From NCBI GenBank assembly GCA_002021875.1, contig CP018627.1:11656001-11720000 (forward strand): a DNA stretch of 64,000 bases, read 5' to 3'. Both the position numbers and the translations under genes were made by a program. Numbering within the stretch: the stretch's first letter is position 1; the number at the start of each line of letters is the position of its first letter. Below are positions 17,973 through 26,606 of the stretch, piece after piece. Source of the stretch: Streptomyces hygroscopicus (GTDB lineage Bacteria > Actinomycetota > Actinomycetes > Streptomycetales > Streptomycetaceae). Under the pieces are notes generated by a model, which saw nothing but the letters and a program-made list of their open reading frames with translations, was not told where the DNA came from and made no database searches.

Positions 17973-18509
17973 GTGGCCGTGACAAGGATCCGTGAATACC
18001 GCACCCTCCGGGGCATGACCGTCCGGGAACTCGCCGACCGCGCCGGGGTGTCCACCGGCCTGATCAGCCAGGTTGAGCGTGGTGTCACCGATCCCAGCCT
18101 GGAAACGATGCGACGGATCGCCGAGGTCCTCGACACCCCCTTGTTCAATCTGTTCCAGGACGGGGATCAGCAGACGGTCGCCGTCATCCGCCGCGACGAC
18201 CGGTACCGGATCTCCTCGCCCCACCACGCGATCACCTACACCCGTGCCTCACCGGGTGGAGCCAGACTGGAAGTCCTCGAAGGGTCGCTGGAACCCGGTG
18301 CCGTCTCCTCCGACACCCCCCGATCACACCCCTCGGAGGAGTGCGTCGTCGTCCTCACCGGTCGGCTCACGGTCCAGGTGGGCGACCAGACGCACATGCT
18401 GAAGGCCGGAGACAGCTGCCACTTCGACTCCAACATCCCGCACCGCTTTCTCAACGAGAGCAGGAGCACCGTTCGCTTCATGCTCAGCATCACGCCCCCC
18501 AGCTACTGA
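17973..18509 (+). CDS. XRE-cupin transcriptional regulator
   Basis: 178 residues. The N-terminal HTH is IREYRTLRGMTVRELADRAG, VSTGLISQVERGVTDPSLETMRRIAE. The C-terminal cupin (about 75-178) holds HPSEECVVVLTGRLTVQVG and GDSCHFDSNIPHRFLNES, the small-molecule-binding beta barrel. Such regulators often control neighbouring catabolic and transport genes. GTG 17973 is only 7 nt after a GATAAT hexamer (17961-17966), with no ribosome-binding site between, so the mRNA is probably leaderless. Confidence 0.85.
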   Translation: MAVTRIREYRTLRGMTVRELADRAGVSTGLISQVERGVTDPSLETMRRIAEVLDTPLFNLFQDGDQQTVAVIRRDDRYRISSPHHAITYTRASPGGARLEVLEGSLEPGAVSSDTPRSHPSEECVVVLTGRLTVQVGDQTHMLKAGDSCHFDSNIPHRFLNESRSTVRFMLSITPPSY

Positions 18510-18536
18510 CGCCGCGGCCCACGCGCGCCGGGCAGG

Positions 18537-18586
18537 CGTCGCGCCCCGCTCACCGGACCCCACGGCCCGGTGAGCGGGGCGCGACG
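18537..18586. terminator. Bidirectional terminator, 20-bp perfect stem
   Basis: CGTCGCGCCCCGCTCACCGG (18537-18556) is exactly complementary to 18567-18586, with a 10-nt loop. It lies between the convergent XRE-cupin gene and phnM and closes both units. Confidence 0.85.
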
Positions 18587-18590
18587 GCCC

Positions 18591-19819
18591 TCAGCGCGAG
18601 GACGTCGCCGCGTCGGCGGGCTTCAGCAGCCGGGCCGCGGAGAGCGGAGCGCCGTCGCCGTCCCGGGACTCCTCGGCGAGCAGGGACATCCGTACGGTGG
18701 GCCGCCCGCCCTCGGCGGTGACGACGACCAGGTCGGCGCGGAGCCCCGGGACGAGGGCCCCGCGGTCGGCAAGCCCCGCGGTGCGCGCGGCGCCCGAGGT
18801 GATGAGTGCCACCGCGGTGTGCAGCGGCACCACCCCGCGCTCCGCCAGGCGCAGTGCGGCGGCGAGCAGGGCGGTGGGCATGTAGTCACTGGACAGGTTG
18901 TCCACCAGGCCCTCGGCGATCAGCGCCTCGGCGCCGACGTTGCCGCTGTGCGAGCCGCCGCGCAGCACGTTGGGGGCACCGGCGACGACCGGCATCCCGG
19001 CGTCCTGCGCGGCGCGGGCCGCCTCGCGGGTGGTGGGGAACTCGGCGACGGCGGCGCCCGCGGCCCGTACCCCGGAGAGCTCTTCCGCGCTCTCCACGTC
19101 GTGGGCGAGCAGCCGGATCCGCCCCGCGCGTACCTCCTGGCCGAGGTGGGCGAGGGTGCGGGCGCGCTGCGGGATGCCATCGGCACGCTCGTCGATGCGG
19201 TGGCGGATGAACCGGTCGGCGTCCTCGGCGGACAGGTGCTCCTGCCGCTGGACGATCGCTCGGTACGCCTCCAGGTTCCGGTACTGGCCGGGGTGTGGTC
19301 CTCGTACGAGACCAGCGGCGGCACGTCGGTGTGCGGCTGTCCGGTGAGGGCGCCCTTGAGGGCGTCCAGCGCGTCGGCGTCGCGGGCGTCGAGGCGGTGC
19401 AGCAGCCGGTGGTCGATCAGGCCGACGCCGGACGCGGCCCGTTCCCGTACGGCGGCGGCGAGCGCCAGCGAACGCTCGATGGTGCGGTCCTTCTCGGCGT
19501 TGGTCTGGTAGCTGACCGCGTGGTGCATCGTGGTGACGCCCGCCGCCCGGACCCGTCCCTCGAAGCTCAGGACGGCGAAGCCCGGCTCGAACTCCACGGT
19601 GGGGCGAGGGCGTTGCTCCTTCTCCAGCGCGTCGCTGTGGGTGTCGATGATGCCCGGCAACAGCAGGGCGCCGCCGAGGTCGACGGCTCCGGCCGGAACC
19701 GCGCCCGGGGTGACAGGGGCGACCTCGGTGATCCGGCCGTCCTCGACGACGACGAGGGCGTCGTCGAGGGTCCGGTCGGGAAGCACGGCGCGGGCGTGGG
19801 CGAACGCGTAGCGGCTCAT
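18591..19819 (-). CDS. phnM: PhnM, ribosyl-phosphonate triphosphate diphosphohydrolase; one-base deletion at about 19287-19293
   Basis: Amidohydrolase-fold enzyme that releases pyrophosphate from alpha-D-ribosyl-1-phosphonate 5-triphosphate, the step before C-P bond cleavage. Seen: LPGIIDTHSDALEKEQRPRP, MHHAVSYQTN, LIDHRLLHRLDARD, then after a frame change EAYRAIVQRQEHL, GAPNVLRGGSHSGNV and the metal Asp in LSSDYMPTALLAA. Between VSYEDHTP and QYRNLEAYR a single G (minus strand) is missing. Restoring it gives 1230 nt and 409 codons. ATG 19819 overlaps the phnL stop. The gene is either newly broken or carries a read error. Confidence 0.88.
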
Positions 19820-20643
19820 CGGGCCACCTCCAGCGGCAGGTTCGGGTCGTGCAGGATCTCCCCGGGGGCGCCGGTGGCCAGCACCCGGCCGCCGCCGAGC
19901 ACCACCACGCGGGTGGCGAGGCGCTCGATGGCGTCGAGGTCGTGGAAGACGGACAGGACGGCGGTACCGGTCTCCTCCAGGCGGGCGATGAGATCCAGGA
20001 CCGCGGCGCGGTTGGCCGGGTCGAGGGCGGAGACGGGCTCGTCCAGCAGCAGCAACCGGGGCGGCGCGATGGTGCCGGCGGCGATGTTGACGCGCTGCTT
20101 CTGGCCGCCGGACAGGACGGTGGCGTGCATGTCCCACAGATGTTCGGCGATGGCCACCTGGCGCAGCGCGGCGGCGGCGGCCTCCAGGGCGGCGGCCCGG
20201 CCCATACCGCGCGCGACCCCGGCCGAGGCGACGATGGAGATCACCGAGCGGCGCGGCTGGGGGCGCAGGAACTGGGATACGTACCCGATCTCCTGGCCGC
20301 GCAGCTCGGCGGCCTCGGCGTCGGGCAGCGCGGCCACGTCGAGGAGTTCACCGCCCGCGGTGCGGAACCAGATGTGGCCGGAGCCGGTGAGGTAGGTCCG
20401 GTACACGCAGCGCAGCAGGGTGGACTTGCCGGCGCCCGAGGTGCCGGCCAGGGCGACGTGCTCGCCGGGCCGGACGTCGAGGTCGACGCCGTGCAGGGCG
20501 TCGACGGTCCGGCCGTCGATGGTGTGCAGGGTGAAGTCCTTGCGCAGCCCGCGCACCGACAGGACGGTGTCGTCGGGGACGCCGGGGACGTGCGCGGAGG
20601 TACCGGGCCGGACGGGGGTCTGTACGGGGGTCACTGTGGTCAT
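19816..20643 (-). CDS. phnL: PhnL, C-P lyase ABC-type ATPase
   Basis: 275 residues. Walker A GTSGAGKST, signature LSGGQKQR and Walker B LLLLDEP are intact, with the PhnL-typical RCVYRTYLTGSG and QFLRPQPRRSVI segments. In E. coli PhnL is an ABC-fold protein associated with the C-P lyase core, not a membrane importer, and supports formation of the ribosyl-triphosphate intermediate. The start ATG 20643 overlaps the phnK stop and its own stop overlaps the phnM start (ATGA both times). Confidence 0.92.
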   Translation of the reverse strand: MTTVTPVQTPVRPGTSAHVPGVPDDTVLSVRGLRKDFTLHTIDGRTVDALHGVDLDVRPGEHVALAGTSGAGKSTLLRCVYRTYLTGSGHIWFRTAGGELLDVAALPDAEAAELRGQEIGYVSQFLRPQPRRSVISIVASAGVARGMGRAAALEAAAAALRQVAIAEHLWDMHATVLSGGQKQRVNIAAGTIAPPRLLLLDEPVSALDPANRAAVLDLIARLEETGTAVLSVFHDLDAIERLATRVVVLGGGRVLATGAPGEILHDPNLPLEVAR

Positions 20644-21500
20644 CCTCGGGCCGCCGCGACGAGTTGCTGGCTGTAGGGGTGCTGGGGGTCTTCCAGGAGC
20701 TGGTCGGTGAGGCCGGACTCGACCACCCGGCCGTGCTTCATGACCAGGACCCTGCGGGTGAGCATGTCGATGACGCCGAAGTCGTGGGAGACGACGACGG
20801 CGGCCACCCCGGTCTCCTCCAACAGGCCGCGCAGCAGGTCGAGCACGCCCGCGGCGACGGAGGCGTCGAGCCCGGTGGTCGGCTCGTCCAGAAGCAGCAC
20901 CGGCGGGTCGTTGGCGAGGGCCTTGGCGATCTGCACCCGCTGGCGCATACCGCCGGAGAAGGTGCGGACCAGGTCGTCCATGCGGCTGAGCGGGACCTCG
21001 ACCCGCTCCAGGAGTTCGGCCGCGCGCTGCCGGATGCCGTCGTAGGAGCGCCACCCGACGGCGGTGAGCGGGTCGGCGATGTTGCCGCCGGCGGTCACGT
21101 CGAGGTTGAGCCCGGCGGCCGGGTCCTGGTAGACGGCGGCGATGTCCTTCAGGCGGAGCCGGCGCCGGGCCGACGGCAGGAGGTCGCACAGGTTGACGGC
21201 GCCGTCGGCGACGGAGCGCAGGGCGATGCCGCCGGTGGTGGCCGCCTCGTCGCCGGCGATGCAGCGCATCACGGTGGACTTGCCCGAGCCGGACTCGCCG
21301 ATGATGCCGAGGGCTTCGCCGGGCGCCACGTCGAAGGCGACGTCCCAGGCCGCCACGACCGCACCGGTCGATGGTGAGACGGCGGTGCCGTGTTCCGGTC
21401 CGGTACCGGTCAGGGACGCGGGCGACGGGTCACCGTAGATACGGCCGAGGCCGGTCACCTTCAGGGCCCAGGGGCGCGACTCGGGGGTGTGCGTGCTCAT
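20640..21500 (-). CDS. phnK: PhnK, C-P lyase ABC-type ATPase
   Basis: 286 residues. Walker A GESGSGKST, VYQDPAAGLNLDVTAGGNIA, signature FSGGMRQR, Walker B VLLLDEP and the switch VVSHD are present. PhnK docks on the PhnGHIJ core complex in E. coli. Compared with usual PhnK there is an insert of about 20 residues (PASLTGTGPEHGTAVSP) before the first core strand. ATGA overlaps with phnJ upstream and phnL downstream indicate coupled translation. Confidence 0.92.
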   Translation of the reverse strand: MSTHTPESRPWALKVTGLGRIYGDPSPASLTGTGPEHGTAVSPSTGAVVAAWDVAFDVAPGEALGIIGESGSGKSTVMRCIAGDEAATTGGIALRSVADGAVNLCDLLPSARRRLRLKDIAAVYQDPAAGLNLDVTAGGNIADPLTAVGWRSYDGIRQRAAELLERVEVPLSRMDDLVRTFSGGMRQRVQIAKALANDPPVLLLDEPTTGLDASVAAGVLDLLRGLLEETGVAAVVVSHDFGVIDMLTRRVLVMKHGRVVESGLTDQLLEDPQHPYSQQLVAAARG

Positions 21501-22474
21501 GAGGTTTCTTCCTGTTCTCGGGTGGCGCGCCGCAGTGCCGCGCGGGCCAGTTCGACCGGCTGCCCGGCGACGTCGGCGGGGGCGTCGCCGGTACGACGGC
21601 GGGTGCAGAAGTCGGTGTCGGAGCAGGACCAGGTGCCGGGGGCGCCGTTCTCGCCGGGTTCCTCGACGAGGTAGGTGTCGTCCGAGCCGCACAGCCGGCA
21701 GGCGGTGCCGGGGGTGTACTCGACCTCGAAGGGGCGGTCGTCGAAGGTGAGGGGGACGACACGGGTGTGCGGGGGGACGGCGAACAGCCGCTTCTCGCGG
21801 CCGGCCGACAGGATGGTGATCGCGTCGGAGTCGTTCATCTTGGGCACGTCCCAGCGCGGGATGGGGCTGGGCGTCATCACGTACCGGCCCTCGACGAGTA
21901 CCGGGTAGCCGGCGGCCGCCGTGATCAGTCCGTTGTGGACGATGTCCTCGTAGAGCTGGACCCACATCTTGGCGTAGTCCGCCTCGGCGTGCATGCGGCG
22001 CTGTTCGTCCATCTCCTGCACGATGCGGAACAACGGCTCGGCGTTGGGCACCTGGAGCACCAGGATCTGCCCGTCGGTGAGCGGCTGTTCGGGGATACGG
22101 TGCCGGGACTGGATGATGTCGGCGGCGCGGGTGTCGGTCTCCTCGCTGGAACCGGTGTGCTCGGTGATCAGGCGGCGCAGGTTGGAGGCGTTGACGCCGG
22201 CGTCCTCGCCCTGGTCGATGACCTTCAGCTGGTGCTCGTCGCAGATCAGCGAGAGGGTGGCCTGAAGGCCACCGGACCCCCAGCCGCGGGCGACCGGCAT
22301 CTCCCGGGAACCGTAGGGGACCTGGTAGCCGGGGATGGCGATCCCGCTGAGCATGGCGCGGCGCAGCTCGCGCTTGGACAGCTCGTCGAAGATGCCGGGA
22401 CGGGGATCGGGCCCGGCGAGGGCTCCGGCACGGGAGGCGCCGGTGCCGGTGCGGGTCGGGGACAAGGTGTTCAT
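21497..22474 (-). CDS. phnJ: PhnJ, radical-SAM carbon-phosphorus lyase
   Basis: 325 residues. The C-P bond-cleaving subunit uses a [4Fe-4S] cluster and S-adenosylmethionine to turn ribosyl-1-alkylphosphonate 5-phosphate into the cyclic phosphate and the alkane. The glycyl region AIPGYQVPYGSREMP matches E. coli PhnJ around Gly32. The HRIPEQPLTD and KMNDSDAITI segments and the four cluster cysteines (CRLC, then CSDTDFC) are present, so it should be active. A long disordered N-terminus (about 25 residues) precedes the core. ATG 22474 overlaps the phnI1 stop. Confidence 0.95.
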   Translation of the reverse strand: MNTLSPTRTGTGASRAGALAGPDPRPGIFDELSKRELRRAMLSGIAIPGYQVPYGSREMPVARGWGSGGLQATLSLICDEHQLKVIDQGEDAGVNASNLRRLITEHTGSSEETDTRAADIIQSRHRIPEQPLTDGQILVLQVPNAEPLFRIVQEMDEQRRMHAEADYAKMWVQLYEDIVHNGLITAAAGYPVLVEGRYVMTPSPIPRWDVPKMNDSDAITILSAGREKRLFAVPPHTRVVPLTFDDRPFEVEYTPGTACRLCGSDDTYLVEEPGENGAPGTWSCSDTDFCTRRRTGDAPADVAGQPVELARAALRRATREQEETS

Positions 22475-23561
22475 GCGGTCTCTCCCGGGGGGTTGGCGCC
22501 CTGGCCGGCGGCCTCGGCGCGGTCCAGCACCGAGCGGTACTCCACGTGGTGCGGCAGTTTCAGGTGCTGCACATAGCCGGTGGAGTCCAGGCCGTCGAGA
22601 GTGAGCAGGACGTCGTGGTGGAGTTCGGAGGTGGCGTCGTAGTGGGCCAGCGCCAGGTCGAGGCCCGCCATGGCGATGGACTTGCGCTCGTTGTGGCCGA
22701 AGCAGATGCCGTAGCCGACGCCGAGGTGGTGCTGGGCGGCGGCGCGGGGCACGTTGTAGAAGGACTCGACCTCGCTGACCCGCACCTCGGCGACCGTCAC
22801 CGGTTTGCCGGTGTGCGGGTGGGCGATGCGCACCGGCAGCGCGCCGTGCCGCAGTTCGCCGGGGATCTCGTGGTCGGGGCGCCAGTCGCAGCCGTACCAC
22901 CACAGGTGCACCAGCGAACCGGTGTCACCCCGCGCCATGGTCTGCAGCCACGCCGATCGCGGGGCACCGGGCCGTGCCGGGCGCCGGGTGATGTCGTAGG
23001 GCTCGGGGTCGTCCGGGCGCTCGGGGAGCGGTCGACCAGGCCCATCTCGCGGAGGATGGCGAGGACGTTTCCCGGGACGCGCTCGACGGCGACAGGGTCG
23101 GCCGAGTGCTCGTGCTGGTGGTCGTGGTGGAGATGCCCGTCAGCGGTGGGAGCCAGGGACTCGTCGGTGACGTGGGCCCGGCCCTCGTCCTCGGGGAGCA
23201 GGTCCAGCAGGCGACCGGCGTAGTCCACGGTGCGGCCGAGGATCTGGCCTCCGGGCGGGTTGCGAAAGGCGGAGCTGATCCGGCGCACCACCCGCAGTTC
23301 CGAGGTGGCCACCGGGACGGACACCGCGAGGCGGGGCAGTGCGGCGCGGTGGGCGCGCAGCAGGTGCGCGGCCTCCGTCGGGTCGCCCTCCGCCTGACGC
23401 ACGGCGCGGGCCGCGAGCTTCGGAGCCCACAGGCCGGCCTCGCCCATTGCCCGGTCCACGGCGAGGTTGAGGCGCTCGGTGAGCTGGTCCAGTTCCAGCC
23501 ACGCCGGTTCTTCCGCATGGACGGCGGCCGCGGAGGCAGGCGCCGGGGCGGGGGTGATCAC
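22471..23561 (-). CDS. phnI: PhnI paralogue 1, frameshifted by one base at about 23051-23056
   Basis: PhnI is a core C-P lyase subunit (nucleosidase that attaches phosphonate to ribose in place of adenine). This copy starts at GTG 23561 without the GYSGVRGGQEAI N-terminus of its neighbour. It has LDQLTERLNLAVDRAMGEAG, RNPPGGQILG and, after the frame change, GSLVHLWWYGCDWRP, GYGICFGHNERKSIAMAGLD and LKLPHHVEYRS. Four C occur in the coding strand where five would keep the frame (RSP|ERPDDPEPYDI). Restoring one base gives 363 codons. GTG overlaps the phnI2 stop. It is divergent from copy 2, so this is not a recent duplicate. Confidence 0.88.
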
Positions 23562-24637
23562 AGGCCCTCCTCGGGGTTGGGTGCCTGCAGGGCGCGGAGC
23601 CGGTCGACGATCGAGCGGAAGTCCACGTAGTGCGGGAGTTTGAGGTGTTCGAGGTAGCCGGCCAGCTCAGGTCCGTCCAAAGCGGTCAGCACTCGCTGCT
23701 CCAGGCGGTTGGTGGTCTTGTCGCGGTGCACCAGCAGATCCAGGCCCGCCATGGCGAGTGCCTTGGCCTCGTTGTCGCCGAGGCACAGTCCGTAGCCGAT
23801 GTCGAAGCGGCTGCCGTCCGGATGGGGCCGGGCGTCGGGTCGGACCGTGCGCGCCTCGCTCACCCGCACGCCCGCAACGGTCACCGGAGAGCCGGTGAAG
23901 GGGTGCTCGATGCGCAGCGGCAGGTGACCGCGGCGCAGTTCGAGGGGTATCTCCGGCTGGGCGTTGCGTGGCGCTTGGGTGACCAGGTACCACAGGTGGG
24001 TCAGCGAGCCGGTCTCGGCGCGGGCCATCGCGGTCAGCCGGGCCGAGCGCGGTACGCCGGGGCGGGCGGGTGCCCGGGTGATGTCGAAGGGGTCGGGGTC
24101 GGCGGGGTCACGGCGGTCGGCCAGCAGTCCGGCAGGCGGGAGTCCGACGGGCGGCACGGTCGGGTCCGGTGCGACGACGGGCGTTCCGGCGGTGGCGGGC
24201 CTGCGCGGTGGCGGCGCCGTGGCACGGGCCGTGTCCTCGTCGGTGAGGTCGAGGATCCGGGGTGTGTAGTCGTCGGTGTCGCCGAGGATCTGGCCGCCTG
24301 GCGGATTGCGGTATGCCGGGGCGATCCGGCGCACCGGGCGCAGCGCGGCGGCGGGGACGGGCGAGCTGTAGGCAAGCCGGGGCAGGGTGGAGCGGTGGGC
24401 CCGCAGCAGTTGCGCGGCCTCCAGCAGGTCGCCGCGTGACTGCCGGATCGCCCGCGCCGCGAGTTCCGGGGCCCACAGTCCTGCCTCGCCCATCACCCGG
24501 TCCACGGCCAGGCCCAGCCGCCCGGTGATCTGGTCCAGTTCCAGCCACCGGCTGGCTCCGCCCAACCGGTCCCGGCGGGCGAGGCGCTCGGCGGCGGCGA
24601 TGGCCTCCTGGCCGCCGCGTACTCCGGAGTACCCCAT
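23558..24637 (-). CDS. phnI: PhnI paralogue 2, intact C-P lyase subunit
   Basis: 359 residues from ATG 24637. It has the normal PhnI N-terminus GYSGVRGGQEAIAAAERL, GEAGLWAPELAARAIRQ, YRNPPGGQILG, SLTHLWYLVTQAPRN, GYGLCLGDNEAKALAMAGLD and LKLPHYVDFRSI. Function: forms alpha-D-ribosyl-1-phosphonate 5-triphosphate from MgATP with PhnG, PhnH and PhnL. The linker at residues 135-175 is Pro-rich and differs from copy 1. It lies 1 bp from phnH and overlaps copy 1 by GTGA. Confidence 0.93.
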   Translation of the reverse strand: MGYSGVRGGQEAIAAAERLARRDRLGGASRWLELDQITGRLGLAVDRVMGEAGLWAPELAARAIRQSRGDLLEAAQLLRAHRSTLPRLAYSSPVPAAALRPVRRIAPAYRNPPGGQILGDTDDYTPRILDLTDEDTARATAPPPRRPATAGTPVVAPDPTVPPVGLPPAGLLADRRDPADPDPFDITRAPARPGVPRSARLTAMARAETGSLTHLWYLVTQAPRNAQPEIPLELRRGHLPLRIEHPFTGSPVTVAGVRVSEARTVRPDARPHPDGSRFDIGYGLCLGDNEAKALAMAGLDLLVHRDKTTNRLEQRVLTALDGPELAGYLEHLKLPHYVDFRSIVDRLRALQAPNPEEGL

Positions 24638-24638
24638 C

Positions 24639-25310
24639 TCAGACCTCCCCCGGGCGCCGCACCTGGGTGGTGCGCGGCAGCCCGGCCACGGCGCCGTCGG
24701 CGGCGGTGAGGAAGAGGTCGACGCCGCAGGGGAATGCCGCGTTGGCCGCCGCGAGCGCCGCCACCGTGTCCGCGGTCAGCCCGCGCACGGCGAGGCTCCG
24801 CTCGGCGCCGTCCGGAACCCCCGGCCCGGTGAGGTGGAGTTCCGTGTCGTGCGGGCCTTGGCCGCCGAGGGCGTCCACTTGGGCGAAGACGCGGGCGCCG
24901 GTCTCTGGGTCGAGCGGGGTGCCCCGGTGCAGGGCGGCGATGTCCTCGGGGGTGAGCGGGCGCAGGGCGATCACGGTGCGGGCGTCGGGCAGCTCCGCGC
25001 GCGGCGCGCCGGTCGCGGCGTACACCGCCTCCGCCCAGGCCGCGGAGTCCGGGTCGGGGCCGGTCAGAACGTGCACCGGAACCTCTACGTCGATCAGTCC
25101 GCAACCGGCGACGGCGGCGGCCGGTGCCGCCTCGGGGACGGTGAGCCGGCTGATGCGGCCGGGCCGGGCGAGGACATCGAGCAGCGCGGTGAAGTCGCGC
25201 TGGGATTGCTGGGGCGTACGGCGCAGGGCGCGGACGCGCTTGGCGTCGGGGGCGCCGGAGGGCGCGCGGTGGGCGGGGGCCGGGGCGGTGCCGGCCGCTC
25301 GGTCGGTCAC
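24639..25310 (-). CDS. phnH: PhnH, C-P lyase core subunit
   Basis: 223 residues. The PhnH family is seen in QSQRDFTALLDVLARPGRISRL (near residue 40), PDARTVIALRPLTPEDIAAL, GTPLDPETGARVF, LTGPGV and NAAFPCGVDLFLTAADG. PhnH forms a homodimer in the E. coli PhnG2H2I2J2 complex. GTG 25310 overlaps the phnG stop (GTGA). Confidence 0.92.
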   Translation of the reverse strand: MTDRAAGTAPAPAHRAPSGAPDAKRVRALRRTPQQSQRDFTALLDVLARPGRISRLTVPEAAPAAAVAGCGLIDVEVPVHVLTGPDPDSAAWAEAVYAATGAPRAELPDARTVIALRPLTPEDIAALHRGTPLDPETGARVFAQVDALGGQGPHDTELHLTGPGVPDGAERSLAVRGLTADTVAALAAANAAFPCGVDLFLTAADGAVAGLPRTTQVRRPGEV

Positions 25311-25747
25311 GTCAGCTCCTCGAAGACGACGGTGGTGGCGGTGACGTCGGCCCACTCCGCGGCGTCCTGGGAGGCGTGGCGCTCGGCCACGGCCGCGCAC
25401 AGGGCGTCGATCTCCGCGGCGGCGGCGCCGCCGGCCGCGGCGAGGGCGTCCAGGAGTGCTCCGGAGAGGGCGGCGACCCGGTCGTCGCCGGGCCGCATGC
25501 ACCAGCCGGGTACACCGGCGACCTCGACGGAACACTCGGTGACCAGCACTTCACCGAGGTAGAAGCGGGTCTCCTCGACGGGCTCGCGCACCTGGAGGAC
25601 CACCATGCCGGTCTCGGGGGACTTCAGGACGGTCGGTTCGGGAAGGGCGCCGTCGGCCAGGAGCCGTTCGGCGAGCGGGACGATCTCCTCGTGGGCGGCG
25701 GCTGCGAGCAGTTCACATCGCCGTTCACGAGTCGGTGTCGAAGACAC
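25307..25747 (-). CDS. phnG: PhnG, C-P lyase core subunit
   Basis: 146 residues, normal for PhnG: RERRCELLAAA, VLKSPETGMVVLQVREPVEE, FYLGEVLVTECSVEV and GWCMRPGDDRVAALSGALLDA. GTG 25747 is set by AAGGAG at 25755-25760. PhnG is needed with PhnH and PhnI to make the ribosyl triphosphate. It is the first C-P lyase gene after phnF, 116 bp downstream of it. Confidence 0.92.
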   Translation of the reverse strand: MSSTPTRERRCELLAAAAHEEIVPLAERLLADGALPEPTVLKSPETGMVVLQVREPVEETRFYLGEVLVTECSVEVAGVPGWCMRPGDDRVAALSGALLDALAAAGGAAAAEIDALCAAVAERHASQDAAEWADVTATTVVFEELT

Positions 25748-25863
25748 GCGTGTTCTCCTTACGTTCTTGCAGGGGTCGCCGCGCGTGCGAGGCTTCGCTC
25801 GCGGTCGCGGCCGTAGGGGTGTGGCGGGACGCGGTGGGGCCGACGGCCCCGGGCCCCGGGAGA

Positions 25864-26583
25864 TCAGTCGAGGTCGTCGAGTTCGATCACGAGGCGCAGG
25901 CCGTCGGGGCGGGACCAGGACTCGCTGCACATCAGGGGAGCTCCGGTGCGGGAATCCCGGCTCATGCTCTCCAGCAGCCAGACCGGCCGGTTGCGCTCGG
26001 CATCGAGTTCCGCCGCCACCTCGGGCGGGGGCAGTACGCTGCTGACCCGGCACCAGGCGCGCACCGGCACAACACCGCACATCTGCCGCAGAATCACATC
26101 GAGCGACTCCACGGCGCGCACCGCCGGGCCGAGATCGGGCAGCAGGTCGACCGGGATCCACGCCTGGGTCCAACTGCTGACCAGGCCGTTGAGATAGGTC
26201 TGCGACACGAGCAGATGGGCGGGGCTGCCCTCGACGCGCCGTAGCCGGTCGGCGTGCTCCCCGCTGAGGTCGACGCGGCGTACGTCCCGCACCACGCGGC
26301 GATGCACGCCGCCCGCCTCCTCGACGGTACGGCTCCCCGACGGGGGCTGGCGCCGCGACAGCAGGTAGTCGATCGGCCGGTTGACGAACGTGCCGGCGCC
26401 GCGGACCCGCCGCACCAGCAGCCGGCCCTCCAGCTCCTGGAGGGCGGCTCGGGCCGCGGCACGGCTGACGCCGAAGCGCGCGGCGATCTCGTGCTCGCTG
26501 GAGACGCGAGTGCCGGCCGGCTGGTCGGCGATCTCGGCCGCGAGTACCTCGGCTATCTCTGCGTACCTGCTCTTCTTGGCCAC
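25864..26583 (-). CDS. phnF: PhnF-like GntR/UTRA regulator
   Basis: 239 residues from GTG 26583. The winged helix is YAEIAEVLAAEIADQPAGTR, HEIAARFGVSRAAARAALQEL, RVRGAGTFVNRP. The UTRA ligand domain (about 95-235) shows LLVSQTYLNGLVSSW and the LLESMSRDSRTGAPLMCSES ending. PhnF repressors control phosphonate genes in actinobacteria and proteobacteria. The gene lies between the transporter and C-P lyase operons and is preceded by candidate operators at 26607-26672. Confidence 0.88.
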   Translation of the reverse strand: MAKKSRYAEIAEVLAAEIADQPAGTRVSSEHEIAARFGVSRAAARAALQELEGRLLVRRVRGAGTFVNRPIDYLLSRRQPPSGSRTVEEAGGVHRRVVRDVRRVDLSGEHADRLRRVEGSPAHLLVSQTYLNGLVSSWTQAWIPVDLLPDLGPAVRAVESLDVILRQMCGVVPVRAWCRVSSVLPPPEVAAELDAERNRPVWLLESMSRDSRTGAPLMCSESWSRPDGLRLVIELDDLD

Positions 26584-26606
26584 GCCTTCGACTCTGGAAC
26601 CCGTAG

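Noticed and set aside
16144-17985. Minus-strand open frame of 613 codons
   Set aside because: Antisense to the DUF3311 and symporter genes; composition (Arg, Gln, His, Asp repeats) is typical of a G+C-rich shadow frame.
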